Assembly: GCA_029222685.1 (NCBI GenBank)
Contig: JARHVB010000055.1
Coordinates: 1-59,714, forward strand
DNA: 59,714 nt
Direction: 5' to 3'
From: Terripilifer ovatus
GTDB taxonomy: Bacteria > Pseudomonadota > Alphaproteobacteria > Rhizobiales > Beijerinckiaceae
Positions within the stretch are counted from its first letter, which is position 1. Every line of letters starts with the position of its first letter. Under the pieces are notes generated by a model. The model had not been told where the DNA came from. It ran no database searches and was given only the letters and a program-made list of their open reading frames with translations. This document shows, in pieces, positions 1 through 8,026 of this stretch. The position numbers were made by a program, and so were the translations under genes.

Positions 1-130
1 GGCAGCTAAACTTGCCCCAGACAGGCAGCAAAATAAGACCGCGTTCGTCTAAACAACAAGAAATCTCAAAGCTTCACAGGCTCTCAGGATGAGGGCTTCT
101 GGGACATCTCGTGAAATTGAATCGTTGCTT

Positions 131-1165
131 TCACGCAGCCGGCAACGTCAGCAACCCCGCGTCACCCGTCTCAAGCCCGAACAGCAGCCGCTTGCCCTCT
201 TTGTCCCAGGCCAGCGCCGACACCGGCGCGCGGGGGCGGTTGCGGGCGTCGACCTCGTCGGTCTCCTCCAGGCCCTTGCGGACCAGCAGTTCGGCGCTGT
301 CCGTGGTGCGGCACAGCAGCACCCAGCCGTCGTCATAGCCGAGCGCGACGATCGGCAGGCTCGGATGAAAGGCGACGCGCGAGACGCGGGCCGGGCGCAC
401 ACCGCATTCGCGCGGCGCCTTGCCCATCGGTCCGTCCTTCGACTGGAACGGCCAGATGACGCAGGCGTCGGCGCCGGAGGTGGCAAGCCATTGCCCGTCG
501 GGCGACCACGAGAACGAGCGCGTCTTGGCCGGATAGCCGGTCATGCGCATGTCCTTCTTGTCGGCGATGCGCCAGCCGTGCAGGGCGTTCTCCTGCATGG
601 CGGTGACGCAGAACAACCCATCGGGTGAAATGGTGATGTCGAGATGCGAGCCAGACCATTTCAGCACGTCCGGGTCCGCCGCCGTATTCGGAAACCACAG
701 GCTGGCGCCATTGTAATGCGACATGGCGAGGCGATAGCCCTTCGGCAGAAAGGCGAGGCCGCGCACGCCCGACGGCGCGACGTAACTCTTGACCGTGCCC
801 TTGGCATCGCGCGCCCGCACGTCCTTGCCTGCCGACCAGGCCACCGCGCCGTCGTCGCGCACGGCCAGCGCATCGATCCACTTGTTCTTTTCATTGCCGA
901 GTTCGCTCGTCGCGCCATCGGCCAGTGTCACCACCACGCGGCCATCGTCGCCGCCGGTGATGATGCGGTCGCCGAGCGCTGCCGCCACGAGAATAGCTCC
1001 CTCGGCATGGGCGATGATCCGCTGATTATTGTCGGCGAACAGCAGATTGCCGTCGGCCAGCGCCAGAACCGGGCGTTTGCCGACAAAGGCGGCGGCCACG
1101 GCCTGCGCGCCCGCGGCGATGGGTTCGACATGGCTGGTCAGGGACTGATCGTAGCTGGTGTTCAT
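131..1165 (-). CDS. WD40-repeat protein, last gene of the zinc operon
   Basis: A 344-residue protein made of degenerate beta-propeller repeats. Blocks such as SWSPDGQWLATSGADACVIW and FHPSLPIVALGYDDGWVLL carry the hydrophobic-GH/GD-W spacing of WD40 blades and cover most of the chain. There is no signal peptide, so it should be cytoplasmic, where such propellers act as protein-binding platforms. It lies 40 bp downstream of the DUF4279-like gene and in the same direction as the whole znu/GTPase series, so it is probably co-transcribed and zinc-regulated. Its partner is unknown; the metal-transferring GTPase two genes upstream is an obvious candidate, but that is inference from position. Fold call fairly sure, function not. 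Confidence 0.8.
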   Translation of the reverse strand: MNTSYDQSLTSHVEPIAAGAQAVAAAFVGKRPVLALADGNLLFADNNQRIIAHAEGAILVAAALGDRIITGGDDGRVVVTLADGATSELGNEKNKWIDALAVRDDGAVAWSAGKDVRARDAKGTVKSYVAPSGVRGLAFLPKGYRLAMSHYNGASLWFPNTAADPDVLKWSGSHLDITISPDGLFCVTAMQENALHGWRIADKKDMRMTGYPAKTRSFSWSPDGQWLATSGADACVIWPFQSKDGPMGKAPRECGVRPARVSRVAFHPSLPIVALGYDDGWVLLCRTTDSAELLVRKGLEETDEVDARNRPRAPVSALAWDKEGKRLLFGLETGDAGLLTLPAA

Positions 1166-1205
1166 CGGAATAATCGGCCTTCAGGGTGCTATTGCCGTCA
1201 GACGA

Positions 1206-1631
1206 TCACAAGTCATCCTCGGACAGAATTTCATCCGCATCCGTGGCTGGATAGTAGGTCGCCGTCAACTCCACCTGTGCATCGGCCAGCACGGCGAGGA
1301 ATTCCGGCGGAAACGTCGCGGCCCAGCTCGTGGCCTTGGGGTCGACGGAAAGGCCGATGTCGAGCCCCAGCCGCACCGCGACCATGCCGCCCTGAAATGG
1401 TGCTTTTTCGCCGGTCAGCATGCGGTCGAGCCGGGAACCGAGCCGGTGGCAAAGGTCGCTCACGCTGAGATCGGCCTCCTTCGGCGACAGGTCGTAAAAG
1501 AACGTCCGCGCCCCGTCGCGCCCGTCGCTGGTCCTGATCGGCTCTTTCGGCAGCAGCGGCGGCGCGGCCGTCCAGCCGCGCACGTCCACCCTCAGCACCA
1601 CGCCGATGACCAGCGGTTCCGACGCCGCCAA
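1206..1631 (-). CDS. DUF4279-like hypothetical protein
   Basis: About 141 residues with no signal peptide or membrane segment. The open frame runs further upstream into the GTPase gene, so that part is shadow. I start it at TTG 1631, the first start after the GTPase stop, because a GGAAAGG stretch sits about 8 bases before it. The centre (FFYDLSPKEADLSVSDLCHR... PEFLAVLADAQVELTATYYP) resembles the small alpha/beta DUF4279 family, which is uncharacterised. The C-terminus is acidic (DADEILSEDDL). It sits 17 bp behind the GTPase gene and 40 bp before the WD40 gene, which suggests one transcript. The family match is by eye and moderate; a later GTG start is possible. Confidence 0.5.
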   Translation of the reverse strand: MAASEPLVIGVVLRVDVRGWTAAPPLLPKEPIRTSDGRDGARTFFYDLSPKEADLSVSDLCHRLGSRLDRMLTGEKAPFQGGMVAVRLGLDIGLSVDPKATSWAATFPPEFLAVLADAQVELTATYYPATDADEILSEDDL

Positions 1632-1648
1632 GGCTCCGGCCTTTCCAA

Positions 1649-2692
1649 CTAGGCTTTGCAGGCCATGAAGCCTTCGCGCAGCTCGTCTTCCTTGAGATGA
1701 CGGCCGATGAAGACGATCTTGGATTCGCGCTTTTCGCCGTCCTTCCAGTCGCGCTGCAAATCGCCGTCGAGGATCATGTGCACGCCCTGAAAGACGAAGC
1801 GCTTCGGCTCGCCCTTGAACGCCAGGATGCCCTTCGAGCGCAGGATGCTCGGGCCTTCCTTCTGGGTGATGTGGTTGATCCACGGCATGAAGCGGTGCGG
1901 GTCCACATCGCCGTCGATGCGCATGGCGAGCGATTGCATTTCTTCGTCGTGATAATGCTTCAGGCCGTGCCCGTGATCATGGTCATGATGGTGATCGTGG
2001 CCATGATGGTCGTGATCATGATCGTGGTCGTGCTCGTCGACTTCGAGGAAATCCGGCTCGATCTCCAGAATGCGGTCGAGCTCGAAGGCGTTGCGGCCGA
2101 GCACGGCGTCGAGCGGCACGTTGCAGCGCGAGGTCTTGTGCAGCTTGGCATAGGGGTTGATGGCGCGGATGCGCGCTTCGACTTCGCGCATTTCCTCCGG
2201 CGACACCAGGTCCTGCTTGTTGAGGATGATGACGTCGGCGAAGGCGATCTGGCTCTTGGCCTCAGGCGCGTCCTTCAGCCGGTCGGCGAGCCATTTGGCG
2301 TCGGCGACAGTGACGACGGCGTCGAGCCGCGCCTGGTCCTGCACGTCCTGGTCGACGAAGAAGGTCTGCGCCACCGGGGCAGGATCGGCTAGGCCGGTGG
2401 TCTCGATGAGGATGGCGTCGAACTTGCCCTTGCGCTTCATCAGGCCTTCGATGATGCGGATGAGGTCGCCGCGCACGGTGCAGCAGATGCAGCCGTTGTT
2501 CATCTCGAACACTTCCTCGTCGGCGCCGATGACGAGGTCATTGTCGATGCCGATTTCGCCGAATTCGTTGACGATGACCGCGAATTTATGGCCGTGGTCT
2601 TCGGTGAGGATGCGGTTGAGGAGGGTCGTCTTGCCCGCCCCGAGATAGCCGGTGAGCAGGGTGACGGGGATTTTCTCGGACACTTCGGACAT
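1649..2692 (-). CDS. COG0523 (CobW/YjiA-type) GTPase, probable zinc metallochaperone
   Basis: A 347-residue G3E-family GTPase. Walker A is at residues 15-22 (GYLGAGKT), the metal-binding CxCC motif at 68-71 (GCICCTV), the switch ETTGLADP near 97-104 and the guanine motif NKQD near 158. A CobW C-terminal domain follows. Residues 221-248 are a His/Asp run (EHDHDHDHDHHGHDHHH...) that should bind zinc. Members under Zur control hand zinc to client enzymes during starvation, and this one sits 31 bp after znuA behind a Zur box. I chose the second Met (2692) over 2734 because a GGAG lies 8 bases before it and the longer form would overlap znuA. The client protein is unknown. Confidence 0.9.
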   Translation of the reverse strand: MSEVSEKIPVTLLTGYLGAGKTTLLNRILTEDHGHKFAVIVNEFGEIGIDNDLVIGADEEVFEMNNGCICCTVRGDLIRIIEGLMKRKGKFDAILIETTGLADPAPVAQTFFVDQDVQDQARLDAVVTVADAKWLADRLKDAPEAKSQIAFADVIILNKQDLVSPEEMREVEARIRAINPYAKLHKTSRCNVPLDAVLGRNAFELDRILEIEPDFLEVDEHDHDHDHDHHGHDHHHDHDHGHGLKHYHDEEMQSLAMRIDGDVDPHRFMPWINHITQKEGPSILRSKGILAFKGEPKRFVFQGVHMILDGDLQRDWKDGEKRESKIVFIGRHLKEDELREGFMACKA

Positions 2693-2723
2693 ACCAGACT
2701 CCGGTTGAAACTTTTGCGGCCGC

Positions 2724-3629
2724 TTATACGCCAAGCGCCTTGGTCAATTCCCTTATATTGTGTCTGACCATGTCGATGTAAGTCCCCGCCGGGCCATCCG
2801 GGGGCGAAAGCGAGTCCGAATAGAGCGTGCCGCCGATCTTCGCCCCGGTTTCCCGGGCAATCCGCTCGGACAGGCGCGGATCGGAGATGTTTTCGATGAA
2901 AACGGCGGGGATTTTCTCACTTCTGATCTGGCGGATGATGCGCGCCACGTCCTGGGCCGAGGCCTCACTGTCGGTCGAAATGCCCTGCGGCGAGATCAGC
3001 TCCAGGCCGTAGGCGGCGCCGAAATAGCCGAAGGCGTCATGGCTGGTGATGATTCGCCGCCGCTCGGGCGGGATTTTCGCCATCGCCTCGCGCACCTCCT
3101 GCTCCAGCCCGTCGAGCTGGCCCAGATAGGCCTGCGCATTGGCCTTGTAGGTATCGGCCCCGGCCGGATCGGCGGCGGCCAGCGCATCGCGCACATTGGC
3201 GACATAGATTTTGGCGTTGGCGATGTTCTGCCAGGCATGCGGATCAGGCGCGGTCAGGCCATGGCCGGGGTGATGGTCGATCATGGTCAAGGGCTTGATG
3301 CCGGTCGTCGCGGTGATGACGGCGGCCCTGGCGCCGGAGGAACGCACCAGCCGGTCCATCCAGCCCTCGAAGCGGATGCCGTTGACGAAAATGACCCTGG
3401 CGGCGGTGAGCTTTTTGGCATCGCTCGGCGTCGGAGCATAGACATGGGCGTCGCCGCCCGGCTGCACCAGGACGTCGAGCGCGATCCGGTTGCCGCCGAC
3501 CTGGCGGACGAAATCGCCGAGGATGGAGAAGGAGGCCACCACCGGCAGCCTGTCCGGTGCCTGCGCCAGCGCCGGGGAGAGCGATGCAGCGATCAGAATT
3601 GATGCTATAACATTACGTAACTTGGCCAT
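2724..3629 (-). CDS. znuA: Zinc ABC transporter periplasmic binding protein ZnuA
   Basis: A 301-residue cluster A-I solute-binding protein. It has a signal peptide (residues 1-24, ending LAQA). The three zinc-ligand histidines are visible at about H62 (GGDAHVYAP), H131 (DPHAWQN) and H197 (TSHDAFGYF), with an acidic ligand in the C-terminal lobe (YSDSLSPPDGP). The His-rich loop before H131 is short (MIDHHPGHG). It delivers Zn2+ to ZnuB in the inner membrane. It is colinear with znuCB and starts 24 bp after znuB; in many alphaproteobacteria znuA is instead divergent. A manganese substrate is less likely given the Zur box and the His loop. Confidence 0.95.
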   Translation of the reverse strand: MAKLRNVIASILIAASLSPALAQAPDRLPVVASFSILGDFVRQVGGNRIALDVLVQPGGDAHVYAPTPSDAKKLTAARVIFVNGIRFEGWMDRLVRSSGARAAVITATTGIKPLTMIDHHPGHGLTAPDPHAWQNIANAKIYVANVRDALAAADPAGADTYKANAQAYLGQLDGLEQEVREAMAKIPPERRRIITSHDAFGYFGAAYGLELISPQGISTDSEASAQDVARIIRQIRSEKIPAVFIENISDPRLSERIARETGAKIGGTLYSDSLSPPDGPAGTYIDMVRHNIRELTKALGV

Positions 3630-3653
3630 GGGATGTCTCGTTCGATCTTTTGC

Positions 3654-4532
3654 TCAGGCTTCGAGGTGGCGGCCGGCGAAGGCATTGCGCAGCAAGCCGC
3701 CCGCCTGCCCGAACACCAGCGAGACGAAATGCACGACGCCGGCCATGAGGATGATCATCGGTCCGGCCGGCAGGCTGTAGTGATAGGAAAACAGCAGGCC
3801 GAAATAGCTCGAGATGAGGCCGATGCCGATGGCGATGGCGGTCATGCGGGTGATGTCGGCCGACCACAGCCGCGCCGAGGCGGCGGGCAGCATCATCACG
3901 CCCACCGCCAGCAGGGTGCCGAGCGCATGGAAGCCGCCGACGAGATTGAGCACCACCAGCGCCAGGAAGATGAGCTGCGTCGGCGCGCCGGCGCCGCTGA
4001 CAGACGACAGGAAGCCGGGATCGAGCGTTTCCATCGCCAGCGCGCGATAGCCCACCGCCAGCACGACGAGCGTGACGGTGGCGATCGAGGCGAGCAGCAG
4101 CAGGGTGGCGTCGTCGAGCGCCAGCACGCTGCCGAACAGCACATGCAGCAGGTCTACATTGGAGCCGCGCGCCGAGACGATGACGACGCCGAGCGCCAGC
4201 GAGATGAGATAGAAGCCTGCGAGCGAGGCATCCTCGCGCAGCGCCGTCAGCCGGGCGATGAGGCCCGCCGCCAGCGCCACGGTGAAACCGGCGGCCAGGC
4301 CGCCGATGGTCATCGCCGGCAGCGACAGCCCGGCGACGAGATAGCCAAGCGCGGCGCCGGGCAGGATGGCGTGGGCCATGGCGTCGCCCGTCAGCGCCAT
4401 GCGGCGCAGGATCAGGAACACGCCGAGCGGCGAGCCGGCGATGGCGAGCGCGCAGGCGCCGACGAGCGCGCGGCGCATGAACTCGAATTCGATGAACGGG
4501 CCGATAAACGTATCGTAGATCACATCAAGCAC
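3654..4532 (-). CDS. znuB: Zinc ABC transporter permease ZnuB
   Basis: A 292-residue integral membrane protein with eight or nine hydrophobic segments, typical of the ABC-3 family (MRRALVGACALAI, GDAMAHAILPGAALGYL, then LISLALGVVIVSARG further on). It forms the zinc channel of the ZnuABC importer. The GTG start directly abuts the znuC stop (TGAGTG), which indicates translational coupling. The length matches the family. Confidence 0.94.
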   Translation of the reverse strand: MLDVIYDTFIGPFIEFEFMRRALVGACALAIAGSPLGVFLILRRMALTGDAMAHAILPGAALGYLVAGLSLPAMTIGGLAAGFTVALAAGLIARLTALREDASLAGFYLISLALGVVIVSARGSNVDLLHVLFGSVLALDDATLLLLASIATVTLVVLAVGYRALAMETLDPGFLSSVSGAGAPTQLIFLALVVLNLVGGFHALGTLLAVGVMMLPAASARLWSADITRMTAIAIGIGLISSYFGLLFSYHYSLPAGPMIILMAGVVHFVSLVFGQAGGLLRNAFAGRHLEA

Positions 4533-5273
4533 TCACGCCGCGCGCTCGCATTCATGCGCTTCGCGGTCGAAGGCTTCGGCCATATTGCGCGCCGACAGCA
4601 GGTTCTCCGCGCTCAGCACATGGGCCGTGTCGCCCCAGGCGACCTGTTCGCGCGCCATCAGCAGGGTCTGCGGGAAATGCTTGCGCACCAGGTCGAGGTC
4701 ATGAAGCACGGCGACGACCGTGCGCTTCTCGCCATGCCAGCGGCCGATGAGATCGACGAGATCGCCGACCGTGCGCTGGTCGATGGCGTTGAACGGCTCG
4801 TCGAGCAGGATGATCGGTGCGTCCTGCAGCAGCACGCGGGCAAACAGTACGCGCTGCATCTGCCCGCCCGACAGGGTGCCGATATGGCGGTCCTCGAAAC
4901 CGGCGAGGCCGACCGCCTCGATGGCGTCGAACGTCCGCGCCCGCGCCTTGCCGGTGATGGCGCCGAACAGGCCCGACGTGCGCCAGGCGCCGACGGCCAC
5001 CATGTCGAAGACATTGATGGGAAACGACCGGTCGATCTCGGCCGCCTGCGGCAGGTAGGCAATGTCGCGAGCCTTGCAGCCCTCCAGCCGCACCGCCCCG
5101 CCGAGCGGCGACAGCGCCCCGATGATGCCCTTCAGAAGGGTCGATTTGCCGGCCCCGTTCGGCCCGCAGACGGCCAGCAGCGCGCCGCTCTCGACCTCCC
5201 CGGTGAGATGATGCACGGCCGGATGCCGGTCATAGCCGAGCGTCAGATCGCGAAATTTGATGGCCGCTGTCAT
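4533..5273 (-). CDS. znuC: Zinc ABC transporter ATPase ZnuC
   Basis: A 246-residue ABC ATPase. Walker A is GPNGAGKST near residue 36, the Q-loop LPQA, the signature LSGGQMQR, and Walker B IILLDEPF followed by the H-loop VLHDLD. It powers zinc import through ZnuB. It begins 15 bp after the small His-rich gene and is followed immediately by znuB, so it is the first transporter gene of the Zur-controlled operon. Confidence 0.95.
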   Translation of the reverse strand: MTAAIKFRDLTLGYDRHPAVHHLTGEVESGALLAVCGPNGAGKSTLLKGIIGALSPLGGAVRLEGCKARDIAYLPQAAEIDRSFPINVFDMVAVGAWRTSGLFGAITGKARARTFDAIEAVGLAGFEDRHIGTLSGGQMQRVLFARVLLQDAPIILLDEPFNAIDQRTVGDLVDLIGRWHGEKRTVVAVLHDLDLVRKHFPQTLLMAREQVAWGDTAHVLSAENLLSARNMAEAFDREAHECERAA

Positions 5274-5288
5274 AGCAAACTCAAGACC

Positions 5289-5468
5289 TTAACTCAGCGC
5301 CCAGAGCACGGCGAGCCACAGGACGGCGATGATCACCCCAGCCCCCGCCAGCCGCTGCAGCGCCGACAGCCGCAACAACGAAAACCCCGGATCCGCCCGC
5401 CGCACGACAGCGGCCGCCGGATGGGCGTGGCTGTGGTGGTCGTGCGGATGGTCATGATCGTCGTGCAT
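5289..5468 (-). CDS. Small His-rich single-pass membrane protein heading the znu operon
   Basis: A 59-residue reading frame. The first 16 residues (MHDDHDHPHDHHSHAH) hold eight histidines. A basic stretch (VVRRADPGF) follows, then a C-terminal hydrophobic segment (GAGVIIAVLWLAVLWALS) that can span the membrane once. The start lies 26 bp downstream of the Zur palindrome and the stop is 15 bp before znuC. The frame is intact and the His-rich/TM layout is unlikely by chance. It may bind zinc at the membrane face near ZnuB, or buffer or sense zinc. I do not recognise a named family. A weak purine-rich stretch (AAAACCG) is the only ribosome-site candidate. Confidence 0.7.
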   Translation of the reverse strand: MHDDHDHPHDHHSHAHPAAAVVRRADPGFSLLRLSALQRLAGAGVIIAVLWLAVLWALS

Positions 5469-5494
5469 GCGCCTGCCAAAAACCGAAAACGTAT

Positions 5495-5509
5495 TGTTAT
5501 ACTATAACA
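5495..5509. promoter_or_regulatory. Zur box (zinc uptake regulator operator)
   Basis: TGTTATACTATAACA is a perfect 15-bp palindrome and matches the core TGTTATANTATAACA of alphaproteobacterial Zur operators. It lies 26 bp before the first gene of the minus-strand zinc operon, so zinc-loaded Zur should repress the operon from here. Confidence 0.88.
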
Positions 5510-5546
5510 GATTTTCAGGCGGCGCCAGTAGGGAATTTGTGGCCCC

Positions 5547-6536
5547 TCACTCCTCGGGCACAAACCCCGACGCCTTCACGATCGGACCCCATTTCTCGAT
5601 GTCCGCCTTCACCGTCGCGACGAACTGGGGCTGCGGCTGAAAAGTCATTTCGTTGCCGAGTTTCGCGTTGGCCTCGATCACCTCCGGCGCCTTCACCGCC
5701 TGGGCGATGGCCGAGCTGAGCGCGGCCACCGCCTTGGGGTCCGCCTTGGCGGGCAGGAACACGCCGGTCCAGGAATCGACGACCAAGTTGAGGCCCTGTT
5801 CGCGCATGGTCGGGATGTTCGGCAGGAAGCGCGTGCGCTGCGAGCTCGCCACCGCCAGCGTCCTGATCTGGCCGGCCTGGGCCAGCGGCATGGCTTCGCT
5901 GATCGGGTTGATGCTCGCCGCCACATGGCCGCCGATGAGATCCTGCAGGGCGGGCGCGCCGCCGCGATAATGCACCGGCGTCATCGGCACCTTGCTTTCG
6001 TTCGACAGCATGACGCCGATGAAATGCGGCGTGCCGCCGGCGCCCGTCGTCGCATAATTGGCCTTGTCCGGGTTGGCCTTGCACCAGTCGATGAAGGCCG
6101 GCAGCGTCGTGATGCTGGCCGGCACGGCGGTGCCGATGTTGAAGGTCAGCACCGATTTGGTGAAGGGCGCCACCGGCGTCAGGTCGCGCATCGGATCATA
6201 GGGCAGACTCTTGAAGATGTGCGGATAGAGCGTCACCGGAAAGTCCGGCGTGAACAGGATGACGCTGCCGTCCGCATCGGCATTCTTCACATATTCGACG
6301 GCGAGCCGCGCCGCCGCGCCCACCTTGTTCTCGACGATCACCTGCGACGCATAGGGCCCGCGCAGGCGCTCGGCGAACAGCCGCGCACCGACATCGGTGC
6401 CGCCGCCCGCGGCGAAGCCGACGATGACATGGGTCTGCTTGCCGACGGCCTGCGCCATCGCGCGTGAGAGAAAGCTCGTGTTGGCGGTGACGGCGCTGGC
6501 CATTGAAGCGGCCACGGCCTGGCGGCGTGTCAGCAT
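5547..6536 (-). CDS. Bug-type (tripartite tricarboxylate transporter) binding protein
   Basis: A 329-residue periplasmic TctC/Bug protein. The N-terminus (MLTRRQAVAASMASAV... RAMAQA) is a signal peptide with a twin-arginine-like pair. Family hallmarks are FAAGGGTDVGARLFAERL, the carboxylate-binding region TTGAGGTPHFIG, VHYRGGAPALQDLIGGHV, and PTMREQGLNLVVDSWTGVFLPA. Bug proteins bind small carboxylates or amides. No TctA/TctB membrane gene is nearby, so it either uses a distant permease or serves in sensing. It stands alone between the zinc operon and a 44-bp hairpin repeat. The ligand is not predictable. Confidence 0.9.
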   Translation of the reverse strand: MLTRRQAVAASMASAVTANTSFLSRAMAQAVGKQTHVIVGFAAGGGTDVGARLFAERLRGPYASQVIVENKVGAAARLAVEYVKNADADGSVILFTPDFPVTLYPHIFKSLPYDPMRDLTPVAPFTKSVLTFNIGTAVPASITTLPAFIDWCKANPDKANYATTGAGGTPHFIGVMLSNESKVPMTPVHYRGGAPALQDLIGGHVAASINPISEAMPLAQAGQIRTLAVASSQRTRFLPNIPTMREQGLNLVVDSWTGVFLPAKADPKAVAALSSAIAQAVKAPEVIEANAKLGNEMTFQPQPQFVATVKADIEKWGPIVKASGFVPEE

Positions 6537-6557
6537 GCTTCCCTCCCGGTGACAAAA

Positions 6558-6601
6558 GCATTTTCAAGCGAAGTGGATACCGGTTCGCGTGAAGAAAATG
6601 C
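6558..6601. repeat. 44-bp dispersed hairpin repeat, copy 1
   Basis: It begins GCATTTTCAAGCGAAGTGG and ends GTTCGCGTGAAGAAAATGC, so the ends pair as a long imperfect hairpin. The other copies are at 56384, 58327 and 59521. It lies just upstream of the Bug gene start and downstream of the sigma factor gene. Confidence 0.85.
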
Positions 6602-6662
6602 GTTCATTAAAAAATGTGTATCAGCACTCTTGTCGTTCAGGAGGGAAAGGTCAAGATTTGTG

Positions 6663-7556
6663 TCAGAAGCGCACGAAAGCCGCGCCTTCCATCGCATATT
6701 GCGCATAGCGGAAATCGCGGATGTGGATCAGCCCGTCGCCGTTCCAGTCCAGCAGGATGAAATAGATCGGCGTTGCCGAGGCATCACGCGGGTCGCTGAC
6801 AAGCGCCGCCGCCCGTCCTTCGACGAGGCCCGGCGTCAGGCGCCAGTCGTCCACCTTGGCGTAATTGCCGAAATAGTTCGACACCCCCGGCTTGCCCTCG
6901 ATGCGGCGGTAGGCGACGAGATCGAGGTGCACATCCTCGGCCAGCATGGTGCGCAGGGTGTCCACATCGCGCGCGTTGAAGCGCTCGATATAGGTGGCCA
7001 GCCGTCGCCGCTCGTCATCGGCCAGGGTTGGGACGGGCGCGTCGTCGGGCTCGTCCGCCAGGGTGCGCAGCCGTTCGCGGCCGCGATGCAGCGCCGCCTT
7101 GATGGAAGGAATGCTCGTGTTCATCACATCATGCATATCTTCCAGCGAATAGCCGAGCACGTCCATGAGGATCACGCTGGAGCGCTGCGCCGGCGGCAGC
7201 CGCATGAAGGTGCGCAGGCTGGTCGAGACGATCGCGTGATTGTCGGCGGCGCTCGAAGGATCGGCGATCATCTGCATATCCTCGTCGGATTGGACCTGCG
7301 CGAGCCGTGCGCGGCGGCGCAGAAAATCGAGCGTCGTATTGTGAGCGATGCGAAACAGCCAACCTTCGACGTTTGCGATGGGGCCTGTGGTCGGAAAAGC
7401 CTCCAGCGCCTTGATGAGCGTGTCCTGTACGATGTCCTCGCCGTCGATCACCGAGCCGGTCATGCGCGCGCAATAACGATGCAGCTTCGGCCGGATGCTG
7501 GTGAGCATCCGGTCGAAGGCGTCGCGGCCCGTATCTGCGACGGCGGAACCGTTCAT
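6663..7556 (-). CDS. ECF sigma factor with SnoaL-like C-terminal domain
   Basis: 297 residues. The sigma-70 region 2 is at about 15-85 (DGEDIVQDTLIKALEAF, VEGWLFRIAHNTTLDFLRRR) and region 4 at about 115-170 (LPPAQRSSVILMDVLGYSLEDMHDVMNTSIPSIKAALHRGRERL). A SnoaL/NTF2-like domain follows from about 185 to the end (YIERFNARDVDTLRTMLAEDVHLDLV). Fusions of this type regulate themselves through the C-terminal domain instead of a membrane anti-sigma factor. The start overlaps the stop of the upstream small gene by 4 bp (ATGA), so the two are translated together. Regulon and signal unknown. Confidence 0.88.
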   Translation of the reverse strand: MNGSAVADTGRDAFDRMLTSIRPKLHRYCARMTGSVIDGEDIVQDTLIKALEAFPTTGPIANVEGWLFRIAHNTTLDFLRRRARLAQVQSDEDMQMIADPSSAADNHAIVSTSLRTFMRLPPAQRSSVILMDVLGYSLEDMHDVMNTSIPSIKAALHRGRERLRTLADEPDDAPVPTLADDERRRLATYIERFNARDVDTLRTMLAEDVHLDLVAYRRIEGKPGVSNYFGNYAKVDDWRLTPGLVEGRAAALVSDPRDASATPIYFILLDWNGDGLIHIRDFRYAQYAMEGAAFVRF

Positions 7557-7855
7557 CGCTCCTCCAGCATGCGGTAATTGCCGACGATGATCGGTTGCGC
7601 GGCCTGCGGCGGCTCGGCGCAGCGCTCCCGGATGCCGGACTGGAAAGCCTGAAAGCTCGCGAGCTGCTGCAGCACGCTGGCCTCGCCTTCCGTTTCGACG
7701 AAGTGCACGAAGCTGCCATCTTCAAGCATCAGCGCCATATAGCGAACACCTTCGGGCGATTTCTGCTTCAACTCCTGGAACACGGCTTCGATCAGGCTCC
7801 GGTTCTGGCCGGTCGCGTCCGGCTTCGTCTTGTAGCGTATCAGGGTTCGTTTCAT
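7553..7855 (-). CDS. Small protein coupled to the ECF sigma factor, ABM-like fold
   Basis: 100 residues, soluble. MKRTLIRYKTKPDATGQNRS, then a repeated pattern of strands and helices (EAVFQELKQKSPEGVRYMAL, FVHFVETEG, FQAFQSGIRERC), looks like the ferredoxin-like antibiotic-biosynthesis-monooxygenase (ABM) fold. It is the first gene of a two-gene unit with the sigma factor (4-bp overlap) and is divergent from the DHA2 efflux pump. It could sense or modify the small molecule that triggers the sigma factor; this is inference from coupling only. Confidence 0.7.
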   Translation of the reverse strand: MKRTLIRYKTKPDATGQNRSLIEAVFQELKQKSPEGVRYMALMLEDGSFVHFVETEGEASVLQQLASFQAFQSGIRERCAEPPQAAQPIIVGNYRMLEER

Positions 7856-8026
7856 CTGCCTCGTCCTTCTGCTGGCTCCTGCTGAGAAGACGATGCGGGG
7901 GCCTGAAAGGATTCCATCAGGAAATCTTTTTTTGCCGAATCTTTTTCAGGCGTCCGTTCGTCTTGAAGGCATCGGATCGGCGGCCAGGCAACGGCCCGCC
8001 GGTCGCCTTCGCAACGGAAACCGGAC

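Noticed and set aside
3633..5507. 624-codon open frame on the plus strand
   Set aside because: It is antisense to znuB, znuC and the His-rich gene; composition is Arg/Gln/His-rich without domains, a by-product of GC-rich codon bias.
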